Source of the DNA: Fictibacillus aquaticus
GTDB taxonomy: Bacteria > Bacillota > Bacilli > Bacillales > Fictibacillaceae
Direction of reading: 5' to 3'
Assembly: GCF_002245695.1 (NCBI RefSeq)
Contig: NZ_NOII01000003.1
Location: forward strand, 310,001-374,000
Length of the DNA: 64,000 nt
Shown here: piece by piece, positions 1 to 9,122 of the stretch
How the letters are laid out: each line of letters begins with the position of its first letter
Numbering within the stretch: position 1 is the stretch's first letter
Program-made: the position numbers and the translations under genes
Notes under the pieces: model-generated
The model's input: only the letters and a program-made list of their open reading frames with translations
Databases searched by the model: none
Told to the model about the DNA's origin: nothing

Positions 1-61
1 CCACAGGATAAGATTTTGGGCACGATATATGTAATAGCAACTTTGTTGAAGGAGAGTCAGC

Positions 62-1582
62 ATGAGATTACGGAATGTATGGAATGCGCTGCGGAATCGG
101 AATATTCTGCTGCGGCAAACGATTGACATAGATATAGATGCAATAACAATGAGCGGGCTGGAAAGCAACTCATCAAAAGTAGAAGAAGGATTCTTGTTTG
201 TTGCAATTTCAGGCTACAAGCATGACGGTCATGATTTTATTGAGGATGCTGTGAACCGGGGAGCGGCGGCTGTTATAGGAGAGAAGGACGAAGCGGAAAT
301 TAAAGGGCTGCAGGAAGGTGTTCCTTATATTCAGGCAGCGAACTCGCGTGAAGCACTTGCTTTGGCGGCGAGCCGTTTTTATGAAAGACCTGACCGGAAG
401 CGGACGATAATCGGGATTACAGGGACAAATGGCAAGACAACAACGTCGTTTTTGCTGCGGGATATTTTAGAGCAGGCGGGTATTTCTTGTTCATTGTTTG
501 GTACAATCGCTAACTTTCTTAACGGAGAAGAAAGAAAAGCGGCGAACACGACTCCTGATGCGCTTCAGCTGAACAGGATGATGGCGGAAAGCAACGATGA
601 GGTCATTATTTTAGAAGTCTCGTCACATGCGATTGAGCAATACCGTGTCGAGGGTATTCAGTTTGATATCGCGCTTTTCACGAACTTAAGCAAAGAACAC
701 CTTGACTATCATGGGAGCATGGAAGAGTATTTCAGCGTTAAGCGAAAGCTGTTCAATCAGCTGAAACCAGACGGAAAAGCGATCATTTTCACGGATACTG
801 ACTGGGGCAAACGGCTTGTTCAAGAGCTGGGAGACGAAGGCATACCTGCTGTATCGGCAGGGCGCGGAGAAGAGAACGATTTTTGGCTGAAAAATATACA
901 AGCAGACGAAGAGCCAGTTTTCACACTGCGGCACGATGAGAATGATTATATGGTCAGCCTGCCGATTCCAGGCATCCATAACGTGTATAATGCGGCGCTC
1001 GCTTTTGCAGCGGCAAAGGAACTGATTGCGGACAGCAGCACGATCGCAAGCGGGCTTGAGGGCTTTAAAGGCGTTCCAGGACGGTTCGAAATGCTGCGGC
1101 ACCCGTGCGGCGCGCGCTTTATTATCGATTACGCACATACGGCAGACGCGGTGCAGTATTGCCTGTCCACTGCAAGAAGGCTCGGTGCGAAACGCATCAT
1201 TCATGTATTCGGATTCCGCGGCAACCGGGATACAGGCAAACGAGGCACGATGGTAGCCTCATCAGCAAAATACAGCGATCAGCTGATTTTAACATTCGAT
1301 GATCTGAACGGAATCGATCCTGCTGAGATGGAGGCCGAGCTCCACACGCTGAACAATCAGGAATCTGGCGGAAAAGGGATCGTAATATGCGACAGAACCT
1401 CCGCAATAAAACATGCGTGGGATCATGCTCGTGAGGGAGATTGGATTTTCATTACCGGAAAAGGACCCGAAACATACAAGACACCGTTCTTCATGCCTGC
1501 TGACAGCGACAAAGCAGCACTCCAGCTGTTAAACAAAGAACACGACAGCATAAAACCTGCCAAGACAGCGGATAGTTATTGA
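62..1582 (+). CDS. MurE-like Mur ligase, divergent amino-acid site
   Basis: This 506-residue protein has the full Mur ligase layout: an N-terminal UDP-binding region, the ATP-binding loop GTNGKTTT near residues 121-128, the lysine region SVKRKLF near 225-231 (site of the carbamylated lysine in MurE) and a C-terminal domain with GNRDTGKRG. Length and motifs match UDP-MurNAc-tripeptide synthetases (MurE), cytoplasmic enzymes of peptidoglycan synthesis. In diaminopimelate-adding enzymes the C-terminal domain carries DNPR; here the aligned residues (413-416) are DDLN, so the arginine that holds the added amino acid is gone. The usual HTPD is HTAD. I infer a paralogue with a different or altered substrate rather than the housekeeping MurE, which normally sits in the dcw cluster. 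The start is ATG after AAGGAGAG at 49-56. It stands alone, followed by an interspersed repeat. Confidence 0.8.
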   Translation: MRLRNVWNALRNRNILLRQTIDIDIDAITMSGLESNSSKVEEGFLFVAISGYKHDGHDFIEDAVNRGAAAVIGEKDEAEIKGLQEGVPYIQAANSREALALAASRFYERPDRKRTIIGITGTNGKTTTSFLLRDILEQAGISCSLFGTIANFLNGEERKAANTTPDALQLNRMMAESNDEVIILEVSSHAIEQYRVEGIQFDIALFTNLSKEHLDYHGSMEEYFSVKRKLFNQLKPDGKAIIFTDTDWGKRLVQELGDEGIPAVSAGRGEENDFWLKNIQADEEPVFTLRHDENDYMVSLPIPGIHNVYNAALAFAAAKELIADSSTIASGLEGFKGVPGRFEMLRHPCGARFIIDYAHTADAVQYCLSTARRLGAKRIIHVFGFRGNRDTGKRGTMVASSAKYSDQLILTFDDLNGIDPAEMEAELHTLNNQESGGKGIVICDRTSAIKHAWDHAREGDWIFITGKGPETYKTPFFMPADSDKAALQLLNKEHDSIKPAKTADSY

Positions 1583-1668
1583 TATAAGGTCCTTTACTGA
1601 TTTTGAACCATTTTTGGTGGATTCTTTCATAACATTTGCTTGATCATCTTGAATTCCTCTCTGAACAA

Positions 1669-1796
1669 GTTGATTGGAGTGTAAGGTGCCGACTCCAGCG
1701 GGATGAGTGAGAAGGTGAGACCTTCCAATGGCGCGTGCGACGGAAGGGCTCACCGCTCACCCCGCGGAAAGCGTGCACCTGAAACGGAGATCAACC
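1669..1796 (+). repeat. Interspersed palindromic repeat, copy 1 (short form)
   Basis: This copy begins GTTGATTGGAGTG, continues GTAAGGTGCCGACTCC, has a central GGTGAGACC...GGGCTCACC hairpin and ends CCCCGCGGAAAGCGTGC...GGAGATCAAC. The ends are inverted (GTTGAT and ATCAAC) and the flanks extend the match (GAATTC on both sides). The same element recurs seven more times here. It fills most of the 360-base gap between the Mur ligase and ywiB; reading frames through it are not credible genes. Confidence 0.9.
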
Positions 1797-1954
1797 ACTT
1801 CTCTGAATTCTAAAAGAAACACGTTTTACGAAATCAATCGCATAGTCATGCAAAATTCCTCTCTGTATGGTTGAATAACAGAGGGGAATTCTTTTATAAT
1901 ATATAGGTTATAGAGATTTTTATATAGCAACGGTTAAAGGAAGTGTCGACAGCC

Positions 1955-2395
1955 ATGGAACGAGATACGAAAATGCAGGTTTCCGTAACGGTTCAATCTG
2001 AGATAAAAATGGGAGATGATGCGGAAAAGCATCATACGCATACGGACGGGATGCTCATTCAAAAGGGTGAGGCCACCTATCTTCAGTACAAAGAAGAAAT
2101 AGAAGGGGCCGGTTCGGTCAAAAATGTCATTAAGATAACGAATGACGGAATTCTCATCATCCGTTCAGGCAGTGTGTCGATGAAGCAGAAATTCCTTATC
2201 GGGCAGACGACCAAGGGCATGTACGACAGCCCCTACGGACAGCTATGGATGGAAACAAACACAGATAAAATGAATTTCCGCTATAACCAGCAAAAGAAGG
2301 AAGGCGATCTGCTGCTTTCTTACGGACTGGTTCTGCAGGGTGAAGATACAGGTAAACATACGATAAAGATATCATTTCAGGAGGCGAAAGCATGA
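1955..2395 (+). CDS. ywiB: DUF1934 family protein (YwiB-like)
   Basis: The protein has 146 residues from ATG 1955, chosen because AAAGGAAG lies at 1936-1943, eleven bases upstream; an upstream GTG at 1943 would overlap that site. It resembles B. subtilis YwiB in length, in the pattern of short beta strands ([23 protein letters not shown]) and in its place directly before argS. The family forms a small lipocalin-like beta barrel of unknown function. The stop codon overlaps the argS start by four bases (ATGA), which points to coupled translation. Confidence 0.8.
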   Translation: MERDTKMQVSVTVQSEIKMGDDAEKHHTHTDGMLIQKGEATYLQYKEEIEGAGSVKNVIKITNDGILIIRSGSVSMKQKFLIGQTTKGMYDSPYGQLWMETNTDKMNFRYNQQKKEGDLLLSYGLVLQGEDTGKHTIKISFQEAKA

Positions 2396-4062
2396 ACGTA
2401 GTTGATCAGGTGAAACTTCAGCTGAAAGAAGAGATTGAAGCTGCAGTTGTGAAAGCGGGTCTCGCAGCAAAAGAAGAGCTTCCGGCTGTTGTTTTGGAGA
2501 CGCCGAAGGATAAAGCGAACGGAGATTTCGCAACAAACATGGCGATGCAGCTGGCGCGTATCGCGAAAAAAGCACCGCGTGCGATCGCAGACGAGATCGT
2601 CGCGAACTTTGACAAGTCTAAGGCATCGATCGGGAAGGTAGAGATCGCAGGTCCTGGATTTATTAACTTTTACATGGATAACTCATACTTAACAGAGCTT
2701 GTGCCGGCAATCTTGAAGGCTGGCGCCGATTATGGCCGCACGGATATTGGAAAAGGCACTAAAATTCAAGTTGAGTTCGTTTCCGCGAACCCGACAGGCA
2801 CGCTTCACCTCGGACACGCGCGCGGCGCGGCAGTCGGCGACTCGATCTGCAACATTCTGGATGCTGCAGGGTATGATGTTTCACGTGAGTACTACATTAA
2901 CGATGCGGGCAACCAGATCAATAATCTGTCTGCCTCTATTGAAGCACGCTATTTTCAGGCTCTCGGCATGGAAAAAGAAATGCCGGCTGACGGCTACCAC
3001 GGCGCTGATATCGTAGGTTTCAGCGACGAGCTAGTAAAGGAGTACGGCGATAAGTTTGTCTCTGTTCCTGAAGATGAGCGCTTAGCGTTTTTCCGTGAGT
3101 ACGGATTGAAAAAAGAGATGGAAAAAATCAAGAGAGACCTTGCAGATTTCCGCGTACCGTTTGATGTGTGGTACTCAGAAACTTCTCTTTATAAAAACGG
3201 CAAGATCGGTCCGGCGCTCGATAAGCTGAAAGAACAAGGCTATGTGTATGAAGAAGACGGCGCAACATGGTTCCGTACGACCGATCTTGGTGATGACAAA
3301 AATCGTGTATTGATCAAAAACGACGGCTCTTATACGTATTTGACTCCGGACATCGCGTACCATAAAGACAAGCTCGAGCGCGGATTTAACCGCCTGATCA
3401 ACATCTGGGGAGCGGATCACCACGGCTATATTCCTCGTATGAAAGCGGCAATCGAGGCGCTTGGATACAGCAAAGATCAGCTAGATGTGATGATCATTCA
3501 GATGGTTTCGCTTTATCAGAACGGTGAAAAAGTGAAGATGAGCAAGCGTACAGGGAAAGCTGTTACGATGCGCGACTTGATGGAAGAAGTTGGCACAGAT
3601 GCTACTCGTTATTTCTTCGCGATGCGTTCAAACGACACACACCTTGATTTTGATATGGACTTAGCTGTTTCGAAGTCTAACGAAAATCCAGTGTTCTACG
3701 TTCAGTACGCACATGCTCGCGTATGCAGTATGCTCCGCCAAGGTGAAGAGATGGGTCTTTCTTTTGATGGTGACATCGACTTGAGCTTGATGGATTCAGA
3801 AAAAGAGTATGAGCTTCTGAAGAAACTCGGCGAGTTCCCGGCTGTCATTAACGAAGCTGCTGAAAAACTGCTTACACACCGTGTGACGAACTATGTGTTT
3901 GAACTGGCTTCTGCGCTTCACAGCTTCTACAATGCAGAGCGCGTTCTTGACGCAGAAAACAAAGAAAAATCAACAGCTCGCTTCGCACTTATGAAAGCGA
4001 CGCAAATCACGATCGCAAACGCGCTTAAGCTCATCGGAGTCGAAGCGCCTGAAAGAATGTAA
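2392..4062 (+). CDS. argS: Arginyl-tRNA synthetase
   Basis: At 556 residues this is a normal-length class I synthetase that charges tRNA-Arg in the cytoplasm. It shows an N-terminal Add1 domain (about 1-110), the HIGH-type signature [17 protein letters not shown] near 135-150, the KMSKR-type loop KMSKRTG near 383-389 and a C-terminal anticodon-binding DALR domain starting near the [10 protein letters not shown] segment. It is translationally coupled to ywiB, as in B. subtilis. A strong terminator follows. Confidence 0.97.
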   Translation: MNVVDQVKLQLKEEIEAAVVKAGLAAKEELPAVVLETPKDKANGDFATNMAMQLARIAKKAPRAIADEIVANFDKSKASIGKVEIAGPGFINFYMDNSYLTELVPAILKAGADYGRTDIGKGTKIQVEFVSANPTGTLHLGHARGAAVGDSICNILDAAGYDVSREYYINDAGNQINNLSASIEARYFQALGMEKEMPADGYHGADIVGFSDELVKEYGDKFVSVPEDERLAFFREYGLKKEMEKIKRDLADFRVPFDVWYSETSLYKNGKIGPALDKLKEQGYVYEEDGATWFRTTDLGDDKNRVLIKNDGSYTYLTPDIAYHKDKLERGFNRLINIWGADHHGYIPRMKAAIEALGYSKDQLDVMIIQMVSLYQNGEKVKMSKRTGKAVTMRDLMEEVGTDATRYFFAMRSNDTHLDFDMDLAVSKSNENPVFYVQYAHARVCSMLRQGEEMGLSFDGDIDLSLMDSEKEYELLKKLGEFPAVINEAAEKLLTHRVTNYVFELASALHSFYNAERVLDAENKEKSTARFALMKATQITIANALKLIGVEAPERM

Positions 4063-4072
4063 TACAAGCATT

Positions 4073-4105
4073 AAACCACGCCTTTTTATGGGGCGTGGTT
4101 TTTTT
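4073..4105 (+). terminator. Rho-independent terminator of argS
   Basis: The hairpin has stem AACCACGCC/GGCGTGGTT followed by a run of seven T. It begins 11 bases after the argS stop codon. Confidence 0.9.
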
Positions 4106-4119
4106 GTGTGTCTGCTGGT

Positions 4120-4187
4120 GGGGGTACGGTACCCGCCGCCAAAGAATCTGCAACAGCGGGATTCATCTATGGCGGGTACCGTACCCC
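4120..4187. repeat. GGTAC palindrome P1
   Basis: Perfect 17-base inverted arms GGGGTACGGTACCCGCC and GGCGGGTACCGTACCCC enclose a loop of about 33 bases. It is one of at least thirteen members of an intergenic palindrome family in this window and lies just after the argS terminator. Confidence 0.85.
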
Positions 4188-4267
4188 TAAAAACAAATAG
4201 AGGATTCTTCATTTTCTTATGGAATGTAAAGAGCGGTGAGTGAATCTGCTAGAGGAGGCTTGCGACA

Positions 4268-4810
4268 ATGAACATGGATCGGCTGTTTTTGATTGACGAA
4301 AAGGAAGAAGGGCTATCGCCTGACTTTTCGAAGCTTGTGTCGATGATGAACTATGCGCGACATACGACCATTCGCGCGGTAGAAGATCTTTCGGTAGAGG
4401 ATCTTGACTTTACATATGATGAAAAAGGAAATACGATCGGGATGCTGCTTGCGCATATGGCGGCAGTTGAACGGATTTATCAGTATTTGACGCTAGGCGA
4501 CCACACGGATGAAGAAGTGGACGCATATGCTGAAACTCTTGAACCGGCGCTTTCTCTTGGTGATGCAGGACGGGCTTTAAAGGGGAAAAGAGCTGAAGAA
4601 TATATTCGCGAGCTTGAAATTGTACGCGAAGAAACGATCGCGGCGTTCAAAAACCTTCCTGATGAATGGCTTTATGAAGAAAAAGAGTGGTGGCAGGGCA
4701 AACAGGCGAACCGCTACTTTATGTGGTTTCATGTTTTTGAGGATGAAATCAACCACCGGGGACAGATCCGGATCATTAAAAAAATGGCGCAATCAGTCAG
4801 TGCTGGCTAG
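4268..4810 (+). CDS. DinB-like (DUF664) four-helix protein
   Basis: The 180-residue protein starts at ATG after GAGGAGG at 4252-4258. It has the four-helix DinB pattern: a first helix with MNYARHTTIRAVEDL, a histidine in GMLLAHMAAVERIY, and a C-terminal helix HVFEDEINHRGQIRIIKK whose histidines match the metal site of the DinB/YfiT fold. Members are metal-dependent transferases acting on small thiols, or damage-inducible proteins of unknown role; I cannot assign a substrate. It precedes a small membrane protein gene on the same strand. Confidence 0.75.
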   Translation: MNMDRLFLIDEKEEGLSPDFSKLVSMMNYARHTTIRAVEDLSVEDLDFTYDEKGNTIGMLLAHMAAVERIYQYLTLGDHTDEEVDAYAETLEPALSLGDAGRALKGKRAEEYIRELEIVREETIAAFKNLPDEWLYEEKEWWQGKQANRYFMWFHVFEDEINHRGQIRIIKKMAQSVSAG

Positions 4811-4886
4811 GTTTAAGGATATAGAAGGCAGTGACGAGAGATATTAGAGTGGAATATTCTTTTTCTAACATTTCAGGAGTGATGAT

Positions 4887-5057
4887 ATGAAAATTATTTT
4901 TTTATCGCTGATTACAGGTTTGATCGTAGGATTTGTTTTTGCATTATTTAAGCTTCCGATACCAGCGCCGCCCGCACTTCCAGGAATCATCGGCATCATT
5001 GGCATTTATCTCGGCTTTCAGCTTTACGGCTGGGTAGCTGCCACTTTTTTAAAATAA
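4887..5057 (+). CDS. XapX/DUF1427-like small membrane protein
   Basis: A 56-residue reading frame starts at ATG 4887 after AGGAGTGATG. It encodes two hydrophobic helices (about residues 3-21 and 32-52) separated by a proline-rich turn, LPIPAPPALPG. Glycine-rich helices joined by a P-x-P-x-P turn are the hallmark of XapX-domain proteins (DUF1427), whose function is unknown. A clear terminator follows the stop, supporting a real gene. Confidence 0.75.
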   Translation: MKIIFLSLITGLIVGFVFALFKLPIPAPPALPGIIGIIGIYLGFQLYGWVAATFLK

Positions 5058-5092
5058 ATACTGAAATCGTATGATGTAAGCCGTAAAAAGTT

Positions 5093-5132
5093 AAAGCCAG
5101 CTCCGCAAACTGCTTGCGGTGCTGGCTTTTTA
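5093..5132 (+). terminator. Terminator after the XapX-like gene
   Basis: AAAGCCAGC pairs with GCTGGCTTT, and inside it CCGCAA pairs with TTGCGG. A short T run follows. Confidence 0.85.
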
Positions 5133-5207
5133 AGTGCTGGGGGTACGGTACTCCAGCACTTAAAACCTTATTATAAGAGGCGTATAAGTGATGAGTACCG
5201 TACCCCC
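5131..5207. repeat. GGTAC palindrome P2 with an alternative inner hairpin
   Basis: Outer arms GGGGGTACGGTACTC (from 5139) and GAGTACCGTACCCCC (to 5207) form one hairpin between convergent genes. The left arm also sits inside AAGTGCTGG...CCAGCACTT (5131-5161), a second hairpin that cannot form at the same time. Confidence 0.8.
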
Positions 5208-5219
5208 TTCTTTGTAAGC

Positions 5220-6170
5220 CTACATCAAGATCGTCCCGCCGGACAGGCGCTTGAAGCCGCGCACTTTCTCGACCTTTGCGATGAGCCGGAGTGCGGCGCG
5301 GTCTTTTTCTTTTGCCTCGATCATAACGTCAAGCGTATCTGTGTGCTTTGCCGCTTCCTTGAAAAAAGGCAGCACATAATCAAGGCTCACAAAGTCATGG
5401 TGGCTGCGGTACTGTTTTTCATTTTTAGGTGAAGACAGGTGAACCTTTGGCGGCCTTCCAGTTCCTTCCCACGTTTTCACGAACCGCGGCATGATCTCAG
5501 ATAGAGGAATCGATGGGTTCGCTTGATCGTGGTGGAAATCGTACATCATAGGCACTCCAAGCTGCTCACACACGTCTAGCGTTTCCTCAGCATGAAACGT
5601 TTTGTCATCGTTCTCGAGTGTCATCCGTTTAAGTATCGTCACTGGAAGCGTCTTGATGTTTTCATAGAACCGCCGCAGTGCATCCTCTTTGTCGCCGTAT
5701 GCACCGCCTACGTGGATGTTCAGATAGCTAGAGTCGGCTATGCCCATAGCTGACAGCATATCGTAATGGTACATCAGATCTTTGACGGCGTTCTGGGTCA
5801 CTTCTTCTCTTGGACTCGTAAAAAGCGTGAACTGATTCGGATGCATGCTTGTCCGCAGATCATATTTTTTAACGAGTGCTCCAATTTCGGCAAATTCGCG
5901 CCACGTGTATTTTAAATAATCCCAATTGACGTCAGGGTGTGTGGCTAGCGGCACGATGGAGGAGGACATGCGGTGCAGCGGCAGCTGATGCGCGACGCAG
6001 TAATGCAGCACCCGCAGCGTGCTCTCCAGGTTCTTTTTTGTGATCGCGATGAGCTGCTGCAGCCGCAGCTCCGAATCGCGCTTAGAATAAGTCGCATATG
6101 TCATCGTCTTGGCGGGCGATGAATCATGCAGCTCGAGTGCCGTTGAAACAAATCCAAATGATACGAGCAT
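5220..6170 (-). CDS. uvsE: UV-damage endonuclease UvsE
   Basis: The protein has 316 residues from the chosen start (complement of 6168-6170, MLVSFGFVS), six bases after GGGGAG; an earlier in-frame ATG at 6176 directly abuts that site. It is a TIM-barrel endonuclease that nicks DNA 5' of UV photoproducts. Family signatures are the N-terminal LVSFGFVST, the metal-binding SMHPNQF, LNIHVGGAYGDKE, TLENDD, MYDFHHDQ and KVHLSSPKNEKQYRSHHDFV, in the usual order. It is the only gene in this part on the - strand. The GGTAC palindrome P2 separates it from the convergent upstream gene. Confidence 0.93.
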   Translation of the reverse strand: MLVSFGFVSTALELHDSSPAKTMTYATYSKRDSELRLQQLIAITKKNLESTLRVLHYCVAHQLPLHRMSSSIVPLATHPDVNWDYLKYTWREFAEIGALVKKYDLRTSMHPNQFTLFTSPREEVTQNAVKDLMYHYDMLSAMGIADSSYLNIHVGGAYGDKEDALRRFYENIKTLPVTILKRMTLENDDKTFHAEETLDVCEQLGVPMMYDFHHDQANPSIPLSEIMPRFVKTWEGTGRPPKVHLSSPKNEKQYRSHHDFVSLDYVLPFFKEAAKHTDTLDVMIEAKEKDRAALRLIAKVEKVRGFKRLSGGTILM

Positions 6171-6360
6171 AATCATCTCCCCTTTCGATTTTAAATAATT
6201 GTCTTTGAACAGTTTGTAAGAAGGTTCAGTGGAGTTTCCACTTAAGTGTAATTTAATCTTCAATGGCAAATCCATAAAAATGCTGTCATTCTTCGTTCAT
6301 TTGCAATGGCTGGCTTTTTCATCGTGTTCACTGAAGCATCTTGAATACATTCTTGAAAAA

Positions 6361-6670
6361 GTTGATCGTAGTGTAAGGTGCCGACTCCTCGAAAATGGAG
6401 TTCACATTTTCTTCGTGCGATGTCTTGCTGCGTAGCCTTCCTTATCCTGCGGGATGAGTGAGAAGGTGAGACCTTCCAATGGCGCGTGCGATGGAAGGGC
6501 TCACTTGTCCAGCAGAGAACGGCTAGCCACTCGAGGTCAAAAGTTCAAGAGTCCAATAAGTCAAAGAGCGACTTACCGGCCTCTTGCCCTTATGCTTGTC
6601 GTGGCTGAGCGAGCCGTTTCTGCTTTTCGCTGTCACCCCGCGGAAAGCGTGCGCATGAAACGGAGATCAA
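6361..6670 (+). repeat. Interspersed palindromic repeat, copy 2 (long form with nested insert)
   Basis: This copy starts GTTGATCGTAGTGTAAGG and ends CGGAGATCAAC. It contains the 59-base module at 6389-6447 (begins TCGAAAATGGAGTTCACATT) that replaces one base of the short form. A further 128 bases at 6505-6632 are inserted in the central GGCTCAC...CACCCCGCGG segment. It occupies about half of the 676-base gap between uvsE and fadF. The upstream flank (TGCAATGGCTGG...CTTGAATACATTCTTGAAAAA) is shared with copies 6 and 8. Confidence 0.9.
6505..6632. repeat. Second repeat family nested in copy 2
   Basis: The inserted segment has near-palindromic ends, AACGGCTAGCCAC at 6519-6531 and GTGGCTGAGCGAGCCGTT at 6601-6618, with an inner GTCCAATAAGTCAAAGAG. 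From memory it resembles a repeat common in Bacillaceae intergenic regions that ends in CCGCTTCCGCTTTTC; here the end reads GCCGTTTCTGCTTTTC. This could not be searched. Confidence 0.6.
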
Positions 6671-6825
6671 CTTCTTCCTCGATTGCTGTTATTTGCGAAA
6701 ACAGCCTCATGAAAAAACACGCCAGCGGCCTGGCTGGCGCATCATAACGGACAGTTTAATATGCTGATAGTGTTTCCTTACCCGATTAATTGCATGAATA
6801 AAAAAATTTTTGAAAAGTGGTTGAC

Positions 6826-6860
6826 TGAATGCTCATTCACTTTTAAGTTTATGTTATACT
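6826..6860 (+). promoter_or_regulatory. fadF promoter with TetR/FadR-type operator
   Basis: A palindrome TGAATGCTCATTCA lies at 6826-6839, directly upstream of a TATACT -10 box at 6855-6860, so it covers the -35 zone. TGAATG...CATTCA half-sites resemble those of FadR-type TetR repressors of fatty-acid degradation, but the spacing is shorter. The longer string TTGACTGAATGCTCATTC matches a second site at 9123-9140 with only purine or pyrimidine transitions. Confidence 0.6.
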
Positions 6861-6951
6861 GAAGTCAGAAAATTTAATGCTTTTTGAATTATAGGTTAAA
6901 GACTTATTTTTACAGGGAATAGGTAACCGGATAGGAAGGGGAGGACCAGCA

Positions 6952-9063
6952 ATGAACACATTGCAGCTCATCAATTGGATTGCCTTTCTTTTTGTAACCG
7001 CTTACGCATTCTATTTGTTTGCGTATGTTGTCAAAACGCGGTACGAGTTTATAAAGCTCGGCAAGAAGGTAGAGTTTGACCACACGGTACAAGAAAGAAT
7101 CAAGGCTGTGCTCATCAACGTCTTCGGACAAAAGAAACTTTTAAAAGATAAAAAAAGCGGAATCATTCATGTGATGTTCTTTTATGGATTCATCCTTGTA
7201 CAGTTCGGCGCCATCGATTTTATCTGGAAAGGTCTCGCACCTGGCTCGCATCTGCCACTAGGGCCGCTTTACCCGGGCTTCACGTTCTTCCAGGAAATCG
7301 TAACGCTCATGATCCTCATCGCGGTCGTTTGGGCTTTTTACCGCCGTTACGTGGAAAAGCTCGTCCGTCTGAAGCGCGGATTTAAGTCTGGCCTCGTCCT
7401 TCTATTCATCGGCGGACTGATGCTGTCTGTACTCCTCGGCAATGCTGCTGAAATCATCTGGCACGATATGCCGTACGAATGGACGGCGCCAATCGCGTCA
7501 GGCTTGGCTTACTTGATCGGTTTCGTCGGAAAAACAGGCGCAGCCGTCATCTTCTTCATCTGCTGGTGGATTCACTTATTGTTCCTGCTCACGTTCCTCG
7601 TGTATGTGCCGCAGTCCAAGCACGCTCACTTGATCGCTGGCCCGCTAAACGTGTGGCTTGGCCGCAGGGATAAAGTAGGAAAGCTGTCTTCCATCAACTT
7701 TGAAGACGAGTCTCAGGAAGTATTCGGTGTGAATAAGATAGAAGAGTTCAACCAGAAGCAGCTCGTGGACCTTTATGCGTGTGTGGAGTGCGGGCGCTGT
7801 ACAAATGTCTGTCCTGCGACTGGAACTGGAAAAATGCTTTCTCCGATGGACTTAATCGTTAAGCTTCGCGATCATCTGACGGAAAAAGGAGCAGTCGTTA
7901 CATCCCGTACGCCGTGGATGCCGGCTTACGCATTTGCCGGAACAGCTGGAAATCAGCTCGCTTACGCTTCACGAAGCGAGGGCGCTCAGGAAACGGCAGC
8001 TGCTGGCTACGATGTTTCCATGATCGGCGACGTCATCACAGAGGAAGAAATCTGGGCGTGTACGACATGCCGCAACTGTGAAGATCAATGCCCGGTCATG
8101 AACGAGCACGTGGATAAAATCATCGACATGCGCCGTTATCTTGTGTTGACAGAAGGTAAGATGGAGAGCGACGCAAAACGCGCGATCCAGAACATCGAAA
8201 AGCAGGGTAACCCTTGGGGCATCTCGAAGAAAGAGCGCGAGAACTGGCGCGACCTTCGTGATGATGTTCATATCCCGACGGTAAAAGAGATGGAAAAAGC
8301 GGGAGAGGAATTCGAGTACCTGTTCTGGGTAAGCTCGATGGGCTCTTACGACAACCGCAGCCAAAAGATCGCGCTGTCGCTGGCGAACATCATGAACGCA
8401 GCAGGCATCAAGTTTGCGATTCTTGGAAACAAGGAAAAGAACTCTGGCGATACGCCTCGCCGTCTCGGAAACGAATTCCTTTATCAAGAGATGGCAGCAG
8501 CAAACGTGGCGCTGTTTGAAAAGCATAACGTGAAAAAGATCATCACGATCGACCCTCACGCGTACAATACGTTTAAAAACGAGTATCCTGAATTCGGCTC
8601 AACGGCTGAGGTGTACCACCACACTGAGCTTCTCGCACAGTGGATTAAAGAGGGCCGCATCAAACCGACACATGCAGTGAATGAGACGATCACGTACCAC
8701 GATTCCTGCTACCTCGGCCGCTATAACGAGGTATACGAACCGCCTCGCGAGATTTTAAAAGCGATTCCTGGAGTGAACCTCGTCGAGATGGACCGCAACC
8801 GCCAGAACGGCATGTGCTGCGGCGCCGGCGGAGGGCTTATGTGGACTGAAGAAAAAGCCGGTTCCCGCGTGAACGTTGCCCGTACCGAACAGGCGCTGGC
8901 CGTTAACCCGACAATGATCGGAAGCGGATGCCCGTTCTGCTTGACGATGCTGAGCGACGGAACAAAGGCGAAGGAAGTAGAAGAGCAAGTGCAGACGCTG
9001 GATGTTGTAGAAATTCTCGAAAAGTCAGTGTTCGGCAACGCAAAAGAAAAAGTGCTTCAATAA
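6952..9063 (+). CDS. fadF: FadF-like Fe-S oxidoreductase, membrane-bound
   Basis: This 703-residue protein begins with about five membrane helices (residues about 5-28, 72-95, 112-130, 146-165 and 195-220) like the NarI/cytochrome b part of heterodisulfide reductase relatives. Two 4Fe-4S motifs follow: C277-C280-C283-C287 (CVECGRCTNVCP) and C370-C373-C376-C380 (CTTCRNCEDQCP). A C-terminal cysteine-rich domain has HDSCYLGR, MCCGAGGG and GCPFC. This is the B. subtilis FadF (YwjF) architecture, proposed to pass electrons from acyl-CoA dehydrogenases (via electron-transferring flavoprotein) into the menaquinone pool. Its place before thiolase and acyl-CoA dehydrogenase genes fits. The start ATG follows GAAGGGGAGG. 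Confidence 0.88.
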   Translation: MNTLQLINWIAFLFVTAYAFYLFAYVVKTRYEFIKLGKKVEFDHTVQERIKAVLINVFGQKKLLKDKKSGIIHVMFFYGFILVQFGAIDFIWKGLAPGSHLPLGPLYPGFTFFQEIVTLMILIAVVWAFYRRYVEKLVRLKRGFKSGLVLLFIGGLMLSVLLGNAAEIIWHDMPYEWTAPIASGLAYLIGFVGKTGAAVIFFICWWIHLLFLLTFLVYVPQSKHAHLIAGPLNVWLGRRDKVGKLSSINFEDESQEVFGVNKIEEFNQKQLVDLYACVECGRCTNVCPATGTGKMLSPMDLIVKLRDHLTEKGAVVTSRTPWMPAYAFAGTAGNQLAYASRSEGAQETAAAGYDVSMIGDVITEEEIWACTTCRNCEDQCPVMNEHVDKIIDMRRYLVLTEGKMESDAKRAIQNIEKQGNPWGISKKERENWRDLRDDVHIPTVKEMEKAGEEFEYLFWVSSMGSYDNRSQKIALSLANIMNAAGIKFAILGNKEKNSGDTPRRLGNEFLYQEMAAANVALFEKHNVKKIITIDPHAYNTFKNEYPEFGSTAEVYHHTELLAQWIKEGRIKPTHAVNETITYHDSCYLGRYNEVYEPPREILKAIPGVNLVEMDRNRQNGMCCGAGGGLMWTEEKAGSRVNVARTEQALAVNPTMIGSGCPFCLTMLSDGTKAKEVEEQVQTLDVVEILEKSVFGNAKEKVLQ

Positions 9064-9122
9064 TAAAAAGTGAAAGGAACCCCATGGATTGTTTTAGCCA
9101 TGGGTTTCCTGCACGTTATAGA

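Noticed and set aside
6454-6747. 97-codon open frame through repeat copy 2, and similar frames in other copies (for example 1105-1302, 19043-19267, 30668-30904, 63666-63854)
   Set aside because: They run through the interspersed repeat, share peptides only because the repeat is shared, and lack binding sites.
7969-8559. Long antisense open frames inside real genes (for example here in fadF, and 16710-17321 in icmF)
   Set aside because: They mirror the codon pattern of the real gene on the other strand and have no family signature or binding site.
9075-9110. Terminator after fadF
   Set aside because: AGGAACCCCATGG...CCATGGGTTTCCT is a good hairpin but has no T run downstream, so I did not list it as a terminator.
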